Shown: positions 1 to 10,848, counted from the stretch's first letter. The stretch: DNA of 64,000 nt from JAFIEN01 sp051859505 (GCA_051859505.1 JBHYFN010000020.1:1-64000), one strand, 5' to 3'. Notes: generated by a model not told the origin, from the letters alone. Numbers and translations are program-made.

Positions 1-520
1 GCCGAAGCTGAGCGCGACGATGCCGTACCGACCGCCGCTGGCGTCGTTCGCGACGATGGTCAGGTCCGTGCCGAAGTTGCGCGCGAAGATACCGTCGTAA
101 TTCGCCCCCGTCGCCGTGCCGGTCGAGGTCACGCTCAGCGCGCCACTGCCGTAGTTGCGCGCAAAGATACCGTTCTCACCGCCGCTGGTGTCGTTCGCGA
201 CGATGGTCAGGCTGGTGCTGCCGGGGGTGTTGTCGGCAAAGATGCCGTGTCTGGCAGTCCCTGTCGCCGTCCCGGTCGAGGTGATGCTCATCGAGCCGGT
301 GCCGTTCATGACTGCGTGGATGCCGTCGGTCCCGCCGTTGGTGTCGTTCGCGTCGATGGTCAGGTCGATGCCGTTGTCGCGCACGAAGATGCCATGGCCG
401 GTGCCCCCGATCGCAGTGCCGGTCGAGGTCACGCTGAGCGAGGCAGTGGGGTTGCTGTTGAGCACGTCGATCCCGTGCTGCCCGCCCGTGGCATTGATGG
501 AACTGATCACGGCATCGCCG
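1..520 (-). repeat. Imperfect tandem repeats coding for about 50-residue units
   Basis: A block reading LTI-AND-SGG on the minus strand recurs with starts near 43, 190 and 343, giving periods of 147 and 153 bp (49 and 51 codons). A second block (SVTSTGTA) alternates with it. Period lengths are multiples of three and copies are diverged, as in beta-helix adhesins whose repeat number changes by recombination. The array continues off the left edge. Confidence 0.65.
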
Positions 521-1236
521 CCCACGACGCTGTTGATCACGTCGATGCCTTTCCCCGCCGCCCCGGTCCCGTGGGCCAGGCCGGTCGAGATCAGGTTGAG
601 GGTGCCGCCGCTGTCGTTGCGCACCGCGATGCCGGCCAGGCTGCCGCTGGTGTTGAACACCTCGATCTCGATATCGGCACCCCCGGAGTAGGCGCGCGCA
701 CGGATGCCTTCGCTGTTCCCGATGACCGTGCCGGTGGTGGTGATGGCCAGCGTACCGGTGCCCGCATGCGAGGCGAAGATCCCGATGCTTCCGCCTGCCG
801 TGATGTCGCTGTCGTTCAGGTCGGTGAAGGACAGGTCGGTTGTGCCGAAGGCGCCGGTGAGCGAGAAGGCATAGCCCGCCGCCGTCTCGATCCCGAAACC
901 CGGCAGGGTGGTCACGGTCAGGGCACCCGCCGCCGGGGCAGCCAGCGTCTGGGTCACGTCTGTGCCGACGTTCGCCGCACCGGAACAGGTCCAGACGCCC
1001 GGCGACCCCTCGACGCAGGTTCCCGCCCAGGCGCCGCCCGCGGAGAGCAACACCTGCCCACCCGCCAGAGCCACCACCGCAAGCGACGAGACCGACCCCG
1101 TCAGCGCCCCGATGACCGGAGAGAGGCTCGCCGCGCGGCCCTTCCACTTGATCAGGCGCCCACCGCGAATGACGGGCGGTTTCGAGGTCGTGCCCAGATG
1201 GCGCGAGGGGGATGCGGAAACTCGTTCGATAGCCAT
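1..1236 (-). CDS. Autotransporter-like repetitive surface protein, partial (C-terminus beyond left edge)
   Basis: The leftward frame with codons in phase with base 1 is open from an ATG at 1236 to the window edge. It has a long N-terminus with a basic patch (GGRLIKWKGR) and a hydrophobic stretch ending near AGGAWAG, which resembles the extended signal peptides of autotransporters. After a Cys pair (TCVEG..VWTCSG) the chain becomes Gly/Asn/Thr/Ser-rich with recurring units such as GIFARN, LTIVAND and SVTSTGTATG, as expected of a right-handed beta-helix passenger. The barrel domain is not in the window, so secretion by type V is inferred. No good ribosome-binding site was found, but this is the only ATG near the signal region. 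Other open frames here are shadows. Confidence 0.7.
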   Translation of the reverse strand, partial: MAIERVSASPSRHLGTTSKPPVIRGGRLIKWKGRAASLSPVIGALTGSVSSLAVVALAGGQVLLSAGGAWAGTCVEGSPGVWTCSGAANVGTDVTQTLAAPAAGALTVTTLPGFGIETAAGYAFSLTGAFGTTDLSFTDLNDSDITAGGSIGIFASHAGTGTLAITTTGTVIGNSEGIRARAYSGGADIEIEVFNTSGSLAGIAVRNDSGGTLNLISTGLAHGTGAAGKGIDVINSVVGGDAVISSINATGGQHGIDVLNSNPTASLSVTSTGTAIGGTGHGIFVRDNGIDLTIDANDTNGGTDGIHAVMNGTGSMSITSTGTATGTARHGIFADNTPGSTSLTIVANDTSGGENGIFARNYGSGALSVTSTGTATGANYDGIFARNFGTDLTIVANDASGGRYGIVALSFG

Positions 1237-1520
1237 ACGCCCAATCCAGATTTCGTCAAATATGGTCGTTTTAAAGCACGGCCTTGAAACATCACGCAAG
1301 ACAAGAGAGGGCCGGGTCTCGGCCGAGTGGTGGAAATATGGCACAGGGGCCACGGCTTAGCCCGATCTCGGACCGTGGCCGACGGCCGGGGTGGCATGGC
1401 TCTCCGGTTCGGTCATGGCCCCCGGAAACGCCGGGGGGCGGGGGCCAACGGACCGGCCACACTGCGCCGGGCGCGAGAGTGAAACGGTGCGGGGTTTGCC
1501 TTGGGGGAGGTCGGGAAGGA
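1237..1520. other. Intergenic region with two GC-rich inverted repeats
   Basis: No convincing gene is seen in these 284 bases. There are two perfect 8-bp inverted repeats: GGCCACGG at 1348-1355 with CCGTGGCC at 1373-1380, and GGCCCCCG at 1417-1424 with CGGGGGCC at 1439-1446. The second also contains a tighter CCCCCGG/CCGGGGG hairpin with a 5-base loop. Neither is followed by a T-tract on either strand, so a classical terminator is not supported. They could end the leftward tRNA transcript or regulate the autotransporter gene. Confidence 0.4.
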
Positions 1521-1596
1521 TGGTGCCGCTGAAGGGACTCGAACCCCCGACCCCATCATTACGAATGACGTGCTCTACCAGCTGAGCTACAGCGGC
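1521..1596 (-). tRNA. tRNA-Thr (anticodon CGT)
   Basis: The minus strand reads a 76-nt tRNA with encoded CCA. The acceptor stem GCCGCTG pairs with CAGCGGC followed by ACCA. D-arm GCTC..GAGC, anticodon stem CGTCA/TGATG with loop TTCGTAA, and T-loop GTTCGAGTC are all present. The anticodon CGT reads ACG (Thr). The unmodified loop and stems are canonical. Confidence 0.97.
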
Positions 1597-1677
1597 ATCC
1601 TTCTCTGCGGTGGCCCTACTATGGGTCCGCCGGATAGACAAGAGCCGAGATGACCGCCCCTTGCATCTGGCGATAGG

Positions 1678-3141
1678 CTAGGGGGTTTTCTGCCCCCCGG
1701 CGGGATCCTCGGCCGTGGTTTCGGCGGGACGATCCGCCGGGGTTTCCGCCGGTGTCTCTGCCGGGCTGCCGACCAGGATCGGCAGCATGTCTGTGCCGCC
1801 CGGCGCGGTGGCTTCGGCGGCGGGAGGGGTCTTCCAGCTCAGCGTATCGAAGGAATGGCAGTTCGAGCAGACCGGCATCCAGTTCTGATGCACCGTGTTG
1901 CAGCTGTCGCAAACCCACTGCGGACCACGGCTTGCCGTCAAGGCACGGGTCAGCCAGCCGCGCACCACCGCCTCGTCTGCGCCCTGGCCGCGGGCGATGG
2001 CGGCCATCAGCGTCAGGTTGCGCGAGGTCGGTGCCGTCTCGACCAGATCGCCCAGCGCACGCCGCGCCTCGGGGAAATCCTCGGCCGCGATCAGAAGCTC
2101 GGTCCGCAGCATCCGTGTCTCGGGATCATCCGGGGTAAGCTTGGTCAATGTCTCGAACCGCTTGAGGCGCTGCTTGGGGCTTTCGTCCGGGGCGATTTCG
2201 GCGAAGGCGGCCGCCAGATCGGGATGCGGCAACACGCTCCAGGCCTTCTTGAGCACCCGGGTCGCATATTTCGGATTGGACGCCGCGATATAGCTGCGCG
2301 CCGCCATGGCAGCGGCCGGGATAAGATCGGGGGAAAGCTTGTTGGCCTCGATCGCGGCCTCGCGCTTTTCGATCGAGCTGTCGTCGGACAGGATATCGAC
2401 CGCCTCGGACAGGGCCAGCACCGCATCCCTGCGCTTGTGGACGTTGCGCGGCAGCTTTCCCGTCTTGAGCTTGGCGCCCAGGGTGGCGCGCGCGCCGGCC
2501 CAGTCGTGCGATTCGGCCTGCAGGCGCAGCAGGATGTCCTGCGTCTCTTCGTGTCTGGGCTTCATCTCGAAGGCCTTTTTGGCCAGTTTCAACGCGGTCT
2601 CGGACTCGCCATCGGCCAGCTTCTGCCGCAACAGACCGCGAAGGCCGACAAAACGGGTGCGTTCATCGCTCAGAAGCGCCTTGTAGGTCGCCTCGGCCTT
2701 CTTCCGGTCCCCGGCCAGTTCCGCTGCCTGTGCGACAAGCACGTTGGTCAGGTCGGGCCGGTCAAGATAGCGGTCCGCCTTGATCGCCTTTGCAAGGGCC
2801 ACATCCCCTTCGCCCGAAGCAAGCGCCATCATGCCGTCGGACAGGGCCTGAAACCCCTTTCTTTCCCGATTGCGGTTGAAATAGCGCGAGATGGCGGTGT
2901 CATCGCCGTTGATGAAGCGCAGGGTCGCCCCAAGCAGGCCCAGCAGTTTCAGAAGAACCCAGAGCAGGACCAACAGAAGAAGCAGCCCGATCACGAGGTC
3001 CAGCGGGCTGAGCATCATCTCGATGCCCGCGATGGTGACTTGCGCGCCTCCCGTCATCTCCATCAGCCGGATCGCGCCGAAGGTAAGCGCGGTGACGGCG
3101 GCAACAAAGGCGAGGATCTTGAACAGCGACCAGATCAACAT
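1678..3141 (-). CDS. hemY: HemY-type TPR membrane protein with C-terminal zinc ribbon
   Basis: This 487-residue protein has two N-terminal membrane segments (roughly residues 1-25 and 42-66) followed by helical TPR-like repeats, the architecture of the HemY N-terminal family encoded beside hemD in proteobacteria. Its function there is unsettled; a scaffold role in late heme synthesis is usually proposed. Near the C-terminus four cysteines (about 411, 414, 425, 428; CDSC and CSNC) form a rubredoxin-like zinc ribbon, followed by a Pro/Thr/Glu-rich tail. The ATG at 3141 is chosen because the TM segment starts there and the upstream gene ends at 3149. It forms a leftward unit with mitofilin and hemD. 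Confidence 0.85.
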   Translation of the reverse strand: MLIWSLFKILAFVAAVTALTFGAIRLMEMTGGAQVTIAGIEMMLSPLDLVIGLLLLLVLLWVLLKLLGLLGATLRFINGDDTAISRYFNRNRERKGFQALSDGMMALASGEGDVALAKAIKADRYLDRPDLTNVLVAQAAELAGDRKKAEATYKALLSDERTRFVGLRGLLRQKLADGESETALKLAKKAFEMKPRHEETQDILLRLQAESHDWAGARATLGAKLKTGKLPRNVHKRRDAVLALSEAVDILSDDSSIEKREAAIEANKLSPDLIPAAAMAARSYIAASNPKYATRVLKKAWSVLPHPDLAAAFAEIAPDESPKQRLKRFETLTKLTPDDPETRMLRTELLIAAEDFPEARRALGDLVETAPTSRNLTLMAAIARGQGADEAVVRGWLTRALTASRGPQWVCDSCNTVHQNWMPVCSNCHSFDTLSWKTPPAAEATAPGGTDMLPILVGSPAETPAETPADRPAETTAEDPAGGQKTP

Positions 3142-3148
3142 GACAGGA

Positions 3149-4528
<1,380 letters not shown>

Positions 4529-4572
4529 GCGAATCCCCCTTGTCAGCGCCCGTCAACTTGGCCGGAGTCGGC

Positions 4573-5322
4573 CTAGCCTATCCCGCCTGTTCCACCGGCT
4601 TCAAGCGGCCCCTCCCCCGAGAGGTTGCGAAGCACCTCCATCACGGTCGCCGCCATCGCCGGCGCGTCCGGCTGATCCACCGTCCGCAGGGTTCGGGCGC
4701 CAAGGGGCCGCGCATTGGCGGCGACCGCGTCGCTGAGCGCGATCACGTGAAGCGGCGCGCTGAACGGGCCTTGCTGCACAAGGATGGAGGCCGACCTTGG
4801 CGAGAAGAGAGGCACGACGACAGGACGGTCTGACGAAAGCGCCCGGCGCGCCTGAGCGGTCAGGGGCACGGTCGCCTGCCGATAGACGACCCGTTCCTCT
4901 GCCCGAAGCCCAGCCGCCTGCAACCGCGCCACTATGTCGCCCCTCGCATGTTCGCCGCGCAGGTGCAGAAGCGGCTCGGGCGGCTTCGTCGCGCGCAGCA
5001 GTTCAACAAGGGCATCTGCATTTCCTGCGGCGCTTTCGGTCAGCAATCCCTGCCGACGGGCCGCTTCTGCCGTGCGATCTCCGACGCAGAAGGCCGGCAG
5101 GCCCGCGGGAAAGCCCATCCTGCCTGCCGCGATCGCTCCGTTCTCGGATGTCAGGACCAGTGCAGCGGGCGGCTCCCCAACCTGCGTGCCGTCGATGTGG
5201 CTGATCTGCAGCAGGGGGCTCACAACCGGCCTGAACCGGCCCGCGCTATCCAGCAGTCGCAGGAAACGCTCGGCCGCCTCGCGCGGCCGGGTCAGAAGGA
5301 GGACAGGTTGTGCGACAGGCAT
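4573..5322 (-). CDS. hemD: Uroporphyrinogen-III synthase
   Basis: The 249-residue protein starts LLLTRPREAAERF, typical of HemD, and has the weakly conserved two-lobed HemD layout, including LTSENGA in the first half and FSPRSA near the C-terminus. It closes and inverts hydroxymethylbilane to uroporphyrinogen III in tetrapyrrole synthesis. A much longer open frame (from 5736) overlaps tsaD antisense; the start at 5322 is preferred because GGAGG lies about 9 bases upstream and homologs begin near TRP. It heads the hemD-mitofilin-hemY unit and is divergent from tsaD, sharing an 88-bp intergenic region. Confidence 0.88.
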   Translation of the reverse strand: MPVAQPVLLLTRPREAAERFLRLLDSAGRFRPVVSPLLQISHIDGTQVGEPPAALVLTSENGAIAAGRMGFPAGLPAFCVGDRTAEAARRQGLLTESAAGNADALVELLRATKPPEPLLHLRGEHARGDIVARLQAAGLRAEERVVYRQATVPLTAQARRALSSDRPVVVPLFSPRSASILVQQGPFSAPLHVIALSDAVAANARPLGARTLRTVDQPDAPAMAATVMEVLRNLSGEGPLEAGGTGGIG

Positions 5323-5410
5323 CGCCGCCGTGCCTCCCTTTGTTCGGTGCCATTGTTCGGTAACGGGGGCGATGTTACTTGCAAGGGACTGGAACGCAAC
5401 CGGAACCCGA

Positions 5411-6505
5411 ATGACGCGACGCCTGACATTGCTCGGTATCGAATCGAGTTGCGACGATACCGCCGCGGCAATCGTCTCTGACGATGACGGCGGGCCCCGG
5501 ATCCTGTCATCGGTCGTCTGGGGCCAGGGCAGCCTGCATGCGGAATTCGGCGGCGTGGTTCCCGAAATCGCAGCCCGCGCCCATGCCGAGCGAATCGATC
5601 TTTGCATCGAAGCCGCCCTTTCCGAGGCCGGAGTGGCGCTCGACGATCTGGACGGCATCGCAGTCACCGCCGGGCCCGGGCTGATCGGCGGGGTGCTGTC
5701 GGGGGTGATGTGCGCGAAGGGCCTGTCGGTCGTCACCGGCCTGCCGCTGATCGGTGTGAACCATCTTGCCGGTCACGCGCTGACGCCGCGGCTGACGGAT
5801 CGGCTCGACTATCCCTATCTTCTGCTGCTGGTCTCGGGCGGGCATTGCCAGTTCCTGATCGTCGAGGCTGCGGATCGTTTTCGCAGGCTGGGCGGCACCA
5901 TCGACGACGCACCCGGCGAGGCGTTCGACAAGGCCGCCCGCCTGCTTGGCCTGCCGCAACCTGGTGGGCCGCATGTCGAGAAGGCGGCACAGGGCGGCGA
6001 TCCGGGCCGCTTTGCCATGCCGCGCCCGCTGCTGGACAGGGCGGGTTGCGACCTGTCGTTCTCGGGCCTCAAGACCGCGCTTCTGCGGGCGCGGGATGGT
6101 CTTGTCGCCGCGAAGGGCGGGCTGACCGAACAGGATCGCGCAGACCTTTGCGCCGGGTTTCAGGCGGCCATCGTCGATGTTCTGACGGAAAAGACCCGGC
6201 GGGCCCTCACGGCCTTTCTGGAAGGCCAGAGCGGCAGCCCGGCCCTTGCGGTTGCCGGAGGCGTTGCGGCGAACGGTCCGATCCGGGCGGCCTTGCAGGG
6301 GCTTTGCGCGCAACACGGCACAAGGTTCGTCGCGCCGCCGCTTGCGCTTTGTACCGACAATGCGGCCATGATCGCCCATGCCGGGATCGAACGCATGCGA
6401 CTGGGGCTGATCGACGACCTTTCCCTTGCCGCGCGGCCGCGCTGGCCGCTGGACGATTCAGCCCCCGCCATGCTGGGATCGGGACGCAAGGGGGCCAAGG
6501 CATGA
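5411..6505 (+). CDS. tsaD: tRNA N6-adenosine threonylcarbamoyltransferase TsaD
   Basis: This 364-residue Kae1/TsaD-family protein transfers the threonylcarbamoyl group to A37 of ANN-decoding tRNAs. It shows GIESSCDDTA at the N-terminus, the HAEFGGVVPEIAARAH block, the metal-binding HLAGH (His118 and His122), LVSGGH and the late TDNAAMIA motif. The ATG at 5411 matches the usual family start; the longer frame upstream overlaps hemD. Its stop overlaps the gpsA start (ATGA), suggesting coupled translation. Its partner tsaE is also in this window, about 12 kb away; tsaB is not. Confidence 0.97.
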   Translation: MTRRLTLLGIESSCDDTAAAIVSDDDGGPRILSSVVWGQGSLHAEFGGVVPEIAARAHAERIDLCIEAALSEAGVALDDLDGIAVTAGPGLIGGVLSGVMCAKGLSVVTGLPLIGVNHLAGHALTPRLTDRLDYPYLLLLVSGGHCQFLIVEAADRFRRLGGTIDDAPGEAFDKAARLLGLPQPGGPHVEKAAQGGDPGRFAMPRPLLDRAGCDLSFSGLKTALLRARDGLVAAKGGLTEQDRADLCAGFQAAIVDVLTEKTRRALTAFLEGQSGSPALAVAGGVAANGPIRAALQGLCAQHGTRFVAPPLALCTDNAAMIAHAGIERMRLGLIDDLSLAARPRWPLDDSAPAMLGSGRKGAKA

Positions 6506-7461
6506 GGGTGGTGATCGCCGGTGCGGGTGCCTTCGGGACGGCGCTTGCCGTCAGCCTTGCGCAGAAAGGCAAGGTCACGCTCTGGGCGCGCGATGCCGAC
6601 GCGGCAGGGATCATGGATGCGACCCGCCGCAATCCGCGTCTGCCCGGTGTGGATCTGCCCGCCACCGTCGAAATCGGCACGACCGCGGCAGAGCTTGCTT
6701 CGGGCGAGGTCATCCTCCTGGCGATCCCGGCGCAACGGCTTCGCGGCTTTCTCGAGGACCACAGGGATGGCCTGTCGGGACGGCAGCTTGTCGCCTGTGG
6801 CAAGGGGATCGACCTTGCCACGCTGCAGGGCCCGACCGCGACGATATCCTCGATCGTACCGGACGCCATGCCTGCCATGCTGACCGGCCCCAGCTTTGCC
6901 GCCGATATCGCCCGCGGTCTGCCGACCGCCCTGACTATCGCCTGCCAGAGCGAGGCGGCGGGGCGCAGCCTTCAGGAGGCGCTCTCGACCGTCAACCTGA
7001 GGCTCTATCGCAGCCAGGACACGGTCGGTGCCGAGCTGGGCGGGGCACTCAAGAACGTCATCGCCATCGCCTGTGGTGCCTGCATCGGTGCCGGTCTTGG
7101 CGATTCGGCACGCGCCGCCCTGATGACACGGGGCTTTGCCGAGATGCAGCGCCTTGCGGCGCGGCTGGGCGCCCTGCCCGAAACCCTGGCGGGGCTTTCG
7201 GGGCTGGGCGACCTTGTGCTGACCTGCACCTCGCTGCAATCGCGGAACTTCGCCTTCGGCCATGCGCTGGGCCGGGGAGAGGCCTTCGATCCCGCCATAA
7301 CGGTCGAAGGTGCCGCAAGCGCCCGCGCCGTGCGGGCGCTTGCGCAGGAGCTCGGCCTCGACCTGCCGATCAGCCGCGCGGTTGCGGGGCTGTCAGAGGC
7401 GACCCTGACCGTGCAGGATGCTATGAACGACCTGCTCAACCGACCCCTGAAAGAGGAATGA
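6502..7461 (+). CDS. gpsA: NAD(P)+-dependent glycerol-3-phosphate dehydrogenase
   Basis: The 319-residue protein has the N-terminal dinucleotide fold (VVIAGAGAFGTALA), the GPSFA segment, and the C-terminal catalytic core with GGALKNVIAI and LSGLGDLVLTC. It reduces dihydroxyacetone phosphate to sn-glycerol-3-phosphate for phospholipid synthesis. It overlaps the tsaD stop by 4 bases and is followed at once by the YciI gene, so the four genes tsaD-gpsA-yciI-EVE look like one operon. Length is normal for the family. Confidence 0.97.
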   Translation: MRVVIAGAGAFGTALAVSLAQKGKVTLWARDADAAGIMDATRRNPRLPGVDLPATVEIGTTAAELASGEVILLAIPAQRLRGFLEDHRDGLSGRQLVACGKGIDLATLQGPTATISSIVPDAMPAMLTGPSFAADIARGLPTALTIACQSEAAGRSLQEALSTVNLRLYRSQDTVGAELGGALKNVIAIACGACIGAGLGDSARAALMTRGFAEMQRLAARLGALPETLAGLSGLGDLVLTCTSLQSRNFAFGHALGRGEAFDPAITVEGAASARAVRALAQELGLDLPISRAVAGLSEATLTVQDAMNDLLNRPLKEE

Positions 7462-7463
7462 CG

Positions 7464-7736
7464 ATGCGCGTTGCCCTGATCGCCCATGACAAACCCGGTG
7501 CCCTTGCCATCCGGCAGGCGACCCGCGCCGCCCATCTGGACTATGTCGCCGCCACCGGCGTGGTCGAGATGGCGGGGCCGTTCCTGTCCCCCGAGGGCGA
7601 GATGTGCGGATCGCTCATCATCCTTGATGTGGCCGACATGGCCGCGGCCGAGGCCTGGGCGAAGGACGATCCCTATGCGCTGGCCGGTCTGTTCGAGAGC
7701 GTGCGCCTGATGGAATGGAAGAAGGTCATCGGCTGA
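7464..7736 (+). CDS. YciI-family protein
   Basis: This 90-residue protein has the ferredoxin-like fold signature of YciI proteins: an N-terminal strand (RVALIAHDKPGA), the R..HLDYV helix, the GPFLSPEGEM turn and the AEAWAKDDPY segment. YciI proteins are small, possibly enzymatic, and their substrate is mostly unknown. The ATG at 7464 is preferred over 7458 because an AGAGGA site sits 6-7 bases upstream. The gene lies between gpsA and an EVE-domain gene with overlapping or near-touching ends. Confidence 0.88.
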   Translation: MRVALIAHDKPGALAIRQATRAAHLDYVAATGVVEMAGPFLSPEGEMCGSLIILDVADMAAAEAWAKDDPYALAGLFESVRLMEWKKVIG

Positions 7737-8155
7737 TGGCGCATTGGCTGTTCAAGTCGGAACCCGATGTCTTTGGCTGGGACGATCAGGTGGCTCTGGG
7801 CGATGCGGGCGGACCCTGGGACGGGGTGCGCAACTATCAGGCGCGCAACAACATGCGCGCGATGAAGGTCGGCGAGACGGGGTTCTTCTACCACTCGCGC
7901 ACCGGCCTCGAGATCGTGGGGATTGTCGAGGTCATCGGCGAGGCGCAGCCCGACCCCACCACCGACGACCCCCGCTGGGACTGCGTGACGGTCCGAGCCT
8001 TGCGGCCCTTCGTCCGGCCCGTGTCGCTGGACGAGATCAAGGCCGTGCCGGACCTGTCCGAGATGGTGCTGGTCAGGAACTCGCGTCTGTCGGTGCAGCC
8101 GGTGACGGATGCGGAATGGCAGATCATCTGCAGGAAGGGCGCGACAGAGCCCTGA
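7736..8155 (+). CDS. EVE-domain protein
   Basis: The 139-residue protein starts MAHWLFKSEPDVFGW and has the W.GVRNYQARNNMR and GFFYHS motifs typical of EVE (PUA-like) domains of the thymocyte nuclear protein 1 type. These domains bind modified bases in nucleic acids; the exact ligand is unknown here. The start overlaps the YciI stop by one base (TGATG), indicating coupled translation. Length is usual for single-domain EVE proteins. Confidence 0.9.
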   Translation: MAHWLFKSEPDVFGWDDQVALGDAGGPWDGVRNYQARNNMRAMKVGETGFFYHSRTGLEIVGIVEVIGEAQPDPTTDDPRWDCVTVRALRPFVRPVSLDEIKAVPDLSEMVLVRNSRLSVQPVTDAEWQIICRKGATEP

Positions 8156-8197
8156 GGGCTGCGCTATCCTGTCGCAGGGTCGAGGGGGAGAACCGCG

Positions 8198-8593
8198 ATG
8201 GCGTTCCTGAGTGTCATTGCCGCGGCAGCGGCGTCATGGGTTCTGGGGGCGGTCTGGTACATGGCCCTGTCACGCCCGTGGCTGGCCGTGTCGGCGGTGC
8301 CGCTTGACGAGAACGGCAGGCCGCAGGGCAACGGCAGCGCGCTGCCCTTCGTTCTTTCGGCGGTGACGATGCTGCTGGTTGCCGGCTTCATGCGGCATAT
8401 CTTCGCCACGTCGGGCATCGCAACGCCGATGGCGGGATTGGTGTCGGGGTTGGGCATCGGCCTGTTTTTCATCGCGCCTTGGACGATGATCAACAACGCC
8501 TATACTGGTCGGCCGTTCCTGCTGACCGTCATTGATGGTGGCTATGCCGTGTTTGGCTGCGGATTGATCGGTCTGGTGCTGACGCTTTTCTGA
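8198..8593 (+). CDS. DUF1761-family membrane protein
   Basis: This 131-residue protein has four predicted membrane segments, with VLGAVWYM in the first and a C-terminal YAVFGCGLIGLVL segment. The pattern (W.LG..WY near the N-terminus, then the FIAPWTMINNAY loop) fits the DUF1761 family, whose function is unknown. It lies 42 bp after the EVE gene on the same strand and could be the last gene of that operon. Confidence 0.8.
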   Translation: MAFLSVIAAAAASWVLGAVWYMALSRPWLAVSAVPLDENGRPQGNGSALPFVLSAVTMLLVAGFMRHIFATSGIATPMAGLVSGLGIGLFFIAPWTMINNAYTGRPFLLTVIDGGYAVFGCGLIGLVLTLF

Positions 8594-8639
8594 CGGTCTT
8601 TCAGTTTCTGACGGTCTTCCCGCCGTCTGACCATCGCCC

Positions 8640-8800
8640 GCCGAAAGAAAACGGGGGCCCGTGCGCCGATGTTTCCGGGCCCCCGCCTCACCCGCGTACT
8701 CCCACACGCGAAGAGAAATCTGTTGGTCGGAACCATCCTGGCTCTGCAAGGACACTACCCCCAGAGGCCCCGACCATGCAAAGCAGAACTGCGAAGGAGT
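8640..8800 (-). ncRNA. Possible small RNA between two leftward terminators
   Basis: No open reading frame of note lies here. On the minus strand the region ends in a strong terminator (8652-8685, then TTTTCTTT) and begins just after the terminator of the upstream gene. It can form several short hairpins: TCCT/AGGA, GGTTCCGACC, and CGCGT-GTGGGAGT-ACGCG. These are enclosed by a GCCTC/GAGGC pairing. A separate leftward transcript would explain why a second terminator follows the first by about 130 bp. The 5' end is unknown, no clear promoter was found, and I do not recognise a known RNA family. Confidence 0.4.
8644..8685 (-). terminator. Rho-independent terminator (leftward)
   Basis: A perfect 10-bp GC stem (8652-8661 with 8676-8685) with a 14-base loop is followed on the minus strand by TTTTCTTT. 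On the plus strand no T-tract follows, so it acts leftward. Confidence 0.8.
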
Positions 8801-8803
8801 TTC

Positions 8804-8842
8804 TTCAAAAGCAAACGGCCCCGCAGATCCATGCAGGGCCGT
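8804..8842 (-). terminator. Rho-independent terminator of the DUF2853-like gene
   Basis: A 7-bp stem ACGGCCC (8815-8821) / GGGCCGT (8836-8842) is followed on the minus strand by TTGCTTTTG, just 34 bp past the stop of the leftward gene at 8876. Confidence 0.65.
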
Positions 8843-8875
8843 CAGTCATGTCGCTGCGGATGCGGCGGCGGGGCT

Positions 8876-9217
8876 TCAGCCGTAAACGGACTCTTTCCCG
8901 AAATGGCGGGTCAACATGTAGTAGACAACCGGACGATACTTGTTGCGCTCGGACTGGCCGTAAACCTCCAGGACCGCATTGATCGCCTCCATCAATTCGG
9001 GGCCATCCTTGAGGCCGAGCTTCTTGACAAGAAAGTTCCTGCGAACCGTCTCGAGCTCGTGGGGCTGGGTCGCCGCAACCGTCTCGGCATCCCGGTTGTA
9101 GATCGAGGGGCCGCAGCCGATGGTCACTTTCGTCAACAGATCCATATCCGGCTCGATCTTGCATTTGTTGCGAAGATCATCGGCGTATTTCGCGATCAGC
9201 TCACCTCTCTTGCTCAT
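8876..9217 (-). CDS. DUF2853-like small protein
   Basis: The 113-residue acidic/basic soluble protein begins MSKRGELIAKYADDLRNKC and contains ATQPHELETVRRNFLVKKLGL and the C-terminal MLTRHFGKESVYG, which I associate with the DUF2853 family of unknown function. The start at 9217 is supported by an AGGGA site 6 bases upstream; the open frame runs further up but without an initiation signal. It is transcribed leftward with its own terminator, and is probably monocistronic. Confidence 0.8.
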   Translation of the reverse strand: MSKRGELIAKYADDLRNKCKIEPDMDLLTKVTIGCGPSIYNRDAETVAATQPHELETVRRNFLVKKLGLKDGPELMEAINAVLEVYGQSERNKYRPVVYYMLTRHFGKESVYG

Positions 9218-9357
9218 GTCAAATCCCTGTTTTCTGGTCGGATCTGATGGCCCGATCCTGTCTATACGGCACGATACCGCCGCCGGGCACGAGCCTAGCG
9301 GGTGACACATGGCACGGTAAAGGGGATTTGGGGGGACGGGCGCCCCCTCCGGACCCC

Positions 9358-10752
<1,395 letters not shown>

Positions 10753-10811
10753 CGGGGCCACTCCTGTCTATTCCATGTCTGGCGGGGCATGTAGCACTGC
10801 ATTCCCTTCGC

Positions 10812-10835
10812 GACAATCGACCCGCGAGAATTGTC
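10812..10835. promoter_or_regulatory. Inverted repeat in the ahcY / membrane-gene divergent region
   Basis: GACAAT (10812-10817) and ATTGTC (10830-10835) form a perfect 6-bp inverted repeat with a 12-base spacer. The right arm overlaps a TTGACA (minus strand, 10837-10832) that could be the ahcY -35 element, but no good -10 follows. The placement fits an operator, but the regulator is unknown. Confidence 0.35.
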
Positions 10836-10848
10836 AAGGAACCCGTGG

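Noticed and set aside
176..1147. A 323-residue leftward open frame with Arg/His-rich composition
   Set aside because: It is a shadow frame of the autotransporter gene; the other minus-strand frame shows coherent beta-helix repeats and a signal peptide.
4934..5410. A 159-residue N-terminal extension of TsaD
   Set aside because: It overlaps hemD antisense and is not homologous to TsaD; ATG 5411 matches the family start.
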